This document shows, one piece after another, positions 60,501-64,000 of a DNA stretch of 64,000 nucleotides. Below the pieces are notes generated by a model. That model was not told where the DNA came from, made no database searches, and worked only from the letters and a program-made list of their open reading frames with translations. Source of the DNA: Apostichopus japonicus (taxonomy: Eukaryota > Echinodermata > Holothuroidea > Aspidochirotida > Stichopodidae); the NCBI RefSeq assembly GCF_037975245.1, contig NC_092578.1, positions 2,491,001 through 2,555,000 of the forward strand, written 5' to 3'. Numbering within the stretch: the stretch's first letter is position 1; every line of letters begins with the position of its first letter. The position numbers and the translations under genes are program-made.

Positions 60501-63071
60501 GTTAAATGACTTATAATAACAACCTTACCCTCATACACATTTGGTATCAGATCTGAATGGTTCTCTACTGTTTTTTTGATACAGTTATCATCACTCAATG
60601 AGGAGAGCTTTTCCTCAACTGACTTTGATCTCAGACATCTGATTGCAACTGCCTTATTGACATCTAAAACTTCATACTCCTGTTAAAAAAGAAAAGAAAG
60701 AGGAAAGCAAATGAGAACAATTTAGAGGAAATTTATCAGTGTTTTCTGGCCACAATTTTAGAGGTTGGGTGTGTGTAAGGCCTAGAATTTTGCAATTTTA
60801 GCTACTTTCTAGAAAATGCAGGTGTGTAAAAACTCTACTGTACTTGTTGGAATCAAGTTCCCTTTGGGCTTTTGCTTGTCCCTGCATTGCAACACCGGTC
60901 TAGTGGGAGCACCCAAACAATATTTGCTTTTAACAAGTAGTAATTTGGGGCTTAAATATGTCAGGTAAGGTTATTTGAATAGTAATTGTTATAAGACTAA
61001 TCATGGTGTTTATGTCACAATGTTGAATGGCAGAAAAATGCAAAATCCTTTCTGTTGTAGACCTACTGGCAAAGGACAAATTCATACGAACATTTGGCTA
61101 GTGAATAGCCAGGCATGGTGTGTGTGTGAGGCATGATGGTGGAAGGGGGGGGGGGGGGGTACTTGGAGGAGTAAGAATAGGGTTACCATATTTGTTTTTG
61201 AAAAAGCAGGACACTGATCCGAGTCCTACACTGATCCGCATCATGGGGAGGGGTCTAAGGGGAGGGGTGACCCCCTCCCCTTTGGAAATTTTTTCGTTTT
61301 TCAAAGGAGCTAGAAGAACTTGAATTAAACAACAGAGAAACTGCACCGTACCCGGACGTATACGTGTACGTTCATCTCAGTGCCGATGTTCAATCACAGA
61401 TTCACAACACTTCATACTTTGAATTGGCACGCGTGATACTCTGCCTAGCCTAAAACTGACATTACGTTAGATAGGACAATACTCATAATTACGGTGTGTT
61501 CACGCTATTGACTGCATTCTACTATACTTTGTGAGAGCCCGTCTGCGTGCAGGACAGTGGTGTGTGTCTCTACTGCTGTCCGTATATGGTAGGTAGCAGA
61601 GGATGCGAGTACGCATTTATTGCGTATAAATTTAGTTGGAAATCATTTGCTTGTGACTCGTGAGGCTAAATTAGGGAAAACCTGTCAATTCCTGTGTGAA
61701 ATTCATGAAATCTGGATATTATTGCCAAATTGGAAAATCCACCCGGACGCCCGCGTAAGTCACCCGGACATGTCCGGGTAAAACCGTACGTCTGGTAAGC
61801 CTAAGTAAGAAGTAGTGGTAAATATGAACTAAGATTAAATTTGTTATAATTTGGATGGAACAAGTCAATATATAAAGCAGACTACCTATCAGGGAATTAA
61901 GGCTAAGGTGAACATGTATTTTTCAGGGATGCCAGGGACATAGTTTTGATATTGACCATTATGTGTCATTGCTTTGATGGGGTAAAACTGTTGAGAATAT
62001 TTAAATTTTTAGCATGTTTCACCTAGTCATATGTTTAAAACTTACAATATATCTTTGCAAACAATTTATCACTTACAGCTGCAAGGATTTCTTCAGTGAC
62101 CTTTGACGGTATTTCTTTAGCTGTCTCCAAGTCCTTTGATTCTAATGATGGTTTATCATCCTGAGGATCTGTATGAACAATCATGGTAAATAAAACATGA
62201 TTAAACTTTCTTCCTAGTCAGAAAACCACCTTGAAAAATAAGGAAACTGGCCAAAATTACTATGAAGCTACCATAACTTTTTTAAGTAGCATAGTGGATG
62301 GAAAATCTCATGTTGAGAGACGTGCTCACACAAGTTCAACTAGGGCTTAATTTACATTGCTATGAATTATCATGAAATTTTCCATGTTTTGCTATGTCAT
62401 ACTGTTCCATATTAGGTTCATCCATGGATGTGTACTGGCCAAACCTGCCCAAGACTAAAATCCGGGGAGAGGGTGGGGTTCAGCCTTCACTTACAGGTAG
62501 AATATTACCAACAAATTTTTAGTTTAGCATAGCGTACATAAAAATATGCTCTGGCACCTAAACAGACAAAAAATCTTTTTGCATCAAAGTAACCTCCATT
62601 TTAGTTACCCACAATCCTCAAAAAGGGAGGGCACCCCTCCCCTTGATCATTGATGGCTTAACGCCTTTCCCCTCAGTACAAAAAAGGTGGTTGCTTCACA
62701 GGTTTAGTTCATGTCATAATTTCTATAATATTGAAAGTTTCACAAAGCTTAGTTAGGCTACATCTATCGATTTGTTTATGAATTACATCGTCTTAGAAGT
62801 TAGTGAAATGCAAGGCTTTAACCGTTGTCAATTTGCGTTATAATATTGCGCTAAGTTAAGTTACGAACTTACGAAGTTACGGTAACATTAACAAACCATT
62901 TTGATTGGTAGTTACGCGAAAAATATTCATAGGCCTAGTGTACCTAAGGGTTATTATTAGTTGAACATTCCATCCTGCTATAATTTAGATTTTACACTAT
63001 TATAAAGAAAACTGTATACCATCAGCACTAATATTTTGATCTTCAAAAGAAAAATTAAATTGAAAGCTCAT
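57590..63071 (-). CDS. METTL18: METTL18-like protein-histidine methyltransferase
   Basis: SAM-dependent enzyme; in vertebrates and yeast the orthologue methylates a histidine of ribosomal protein uL3. Eight exons: 63020-63071, 62077-62168, 60529-60679, 60069-60232, 59059-59192, 58604-58702, 57828-57943 and 57590-57639; total 858 nt, 285 aa, shorter than the human protein (about 370). Landmarks: N-terminal MSFQFNFSFED, YEGGLKIWECSVDLVEH, SAM motif I LELGCGAGLPGIYAL, KCRFLSGGWS, YDIILTAETIYN and the signature AAKTHYFGVGGG, then VQREILKMNW. All exons keep frame. Two donor choices remain open: exon 6 may end at 58604 or 58589, and exon 7 at 57828 or 57831. 58604 gives KPGGTI then FVAAK, aligning without a gap to the family. 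Convergent with PNPO, divergent from the next gene. Confidence 0.93.
61178..61803. mobile_element. hAT-type element, TIR TAGGSTTACCA, in METTL18 intron 2
   Basis: 626 bp. Left TAGGGTTACCATAT, right GTCTGGTAAGCCTA, and a perfect 8-bp duplication AGTAAGAA (61170-61177 and 61804-61811). Near the right end is CACCCGGACATGTCCGGGT, a perfect palindrome. A short GGGGAGGGGTCTAAGG block inside also occurs near 26093. Confidence 0.88.
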
Positions 63072-63318
63072 GATGACTGCAATGCCCCTGCACGAGCACC
63101 CAATGAAGCAGCTATTGGCTACAGTACTGTATGCCTGTGTTTATAGTTGGGAGCACCCTTATGTATGCACCTGGCACGTAAACAAACGACAATTTCACAG
63201 CACTGTACAGCAAGCGTTCATTAGCATTTGAGTTTGACTAGTTTAACCCAGTCTGACGGAGACCGACGCTTCTTGGCAAATAAACATTTGAAATTATCAC
63301 GCCTAAGTTAAACATAAA
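63072..63318. promoter_or_regulatory. Compact bidirectional promoter
   Basis: 247 bp separate the METTL18 ATG and the ATG of the divergent gene. CCAAT lies at 63100-63104 and the inverted ATTGG at 63114-63118, facing opposite ways 9 bp apart, a layout common in bidirectional promoters. No TATA box is obvious. Confidence 0.6.
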
Positions 63319-64000
63319 ATGTCGGACATAAAGAAGTTGAAGGTATTAAACTCCATAAATCTCCATAATTTCAAATGTTCCATTCTTCTTTGCTAGGCCT
63401 AAGACGCCATTGCTTGCATGGGGCTAGCCTAACTTTGGCTAGGCAATATACTGTTGAGCCTAACCATAGCGTCATTGCATTGGCTGCCATACAGTATGTT
63501 CGACCCTACTGAACTTAGTAAAAGCCTAGGCTAGTTCGTAAAAGTTGTGTATAGTTCTGTTAATTAGTGTGTATCTTTATGGTTGCACAGGTCGCAGTTG
63601 TAGAAAACTGCTAGGCTAATTAACGGATCTAGGCCTAGGCCTTTTATCTTGGAAAAATAAGCTTAAGAGCTTCAAACTAGTCTTGTGCAAGTTACCCCTG
63701 ACGTTTTTGCAAATGTTTTCTCACTTGGTTTTCATTGCATGATAATGTGCCAAAATCTAATTACTAAAACTGTAATATTTCGTTTTAATTTTTTGTCCTG
63801 CCTGAGATATTTCACCCATTTGAATAGTGACATGTGGAGATACAGTACGTTGATATTAACTTTCAACAGTTGTCAGGCATTGACAAAGTAACATAGAAGC
63901 TCCTTTGTATGTCCATTTCATGCAAGGAAAACAAAATGTTTTGCATCAGGTTGTAAAACAGTTTTATTATCTTGATCAATAGATCGCAGAACTGAAGAAG
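63319..64000 (+). CDS. SAP-domain protein, first two exons (partial)
   Basis: Exon 1 at 63319-63342 encodes MSDIKKLK and ends at a GTATTA donor. The next exon begins at 63983 after acceptor TTGATCAATAG, in phase 0, with IAELKK, and runs off the window. The joined MSDIKKLKIAELKK resembles the start of an N-terminal SAP motif (KLKxxELKxxL), a DNA/RNA-binding helix pair, as in SARNP-type nuclear mRNA-export proteins. Only 14 residues are visible, so the family is a guess. The shared promoter with METTL18 supports it being a real gene. Confidence 0.5.

Overview
This is a eukaryotic nuclear window, AT-rich, from an animal. Genes are intron-rich with GT-AG splice sites. Intergenic and intronic DNA is packed with microsatellites, minisatellites, G-runs and short non-autonomous DNA transposons. 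TTAGGG-type repeats, C-type lectins with mucin-like stalks, a GT10 fucosyltransferase and LINE/hAT debris fit a marine invertebrate deuterostome. An echinoderm (for example a sea cucumber) is my best guess, but the sequence does not prove it.

Layout. 0-1.5 kb: a RecQ-helicase N-terminal fragment (minus strand) between two diverged inverted arms. 2-11 kb: intergenic DNA with a tRNA-like SINE head, (TA)n tracts and four short elements with terminal inverted repeats (TIRs) and 8-bp target-site duplications (TSDs). 12.7-21.5 kb: two tandem minus-strand C-type lectin genes. I could rebuild both exon by exon with every intron in phase 1: a 3-exon gene (415 aa) and a 5-exon gene (255 aa). 24.5-25 kb: a LINE 3' end. 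27.6-29.4 kb: two spliced exons of an unrecognised plus-strand gene. 32.4-34.9 kb: a palindromic element, then an intronless-CDS alpha-1,3-fucosyltransferase (486 aa).

36-42 kb and the introns of the next gene: nested MITE-like elements. 42.4-55.7 kb: pyridoxamine 5'-phosphate oxidase (PNPO, six coding exons, 276 aa, plus strand), with a 9.4-kb second intron full of repeats. 57.6-63.1 kb: METTL18-like histidine methyltransferase (eight exons, 285 aa, minus strand), convergent with PNPO. 63.3 kb to the window end: the first two exons of a probable SAP-domain protein, head to head with METTL18 across 247 bp.

The genes do not form a pathway: lectins and the fucosyltransferase concern glycans, PNPO makes the PLP cofactor, and METTL18 methylates protein histidine. 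The richest signal is the mobile-element layer. There are about ten TIR families, most insertions with readable TSDs, nested insertions that can be ordered in time, and a palindromic subterminal module shared by families whose outer TIRs differ. All coordinates and splice sites come from reading the sequence by eye; no database search was possible.
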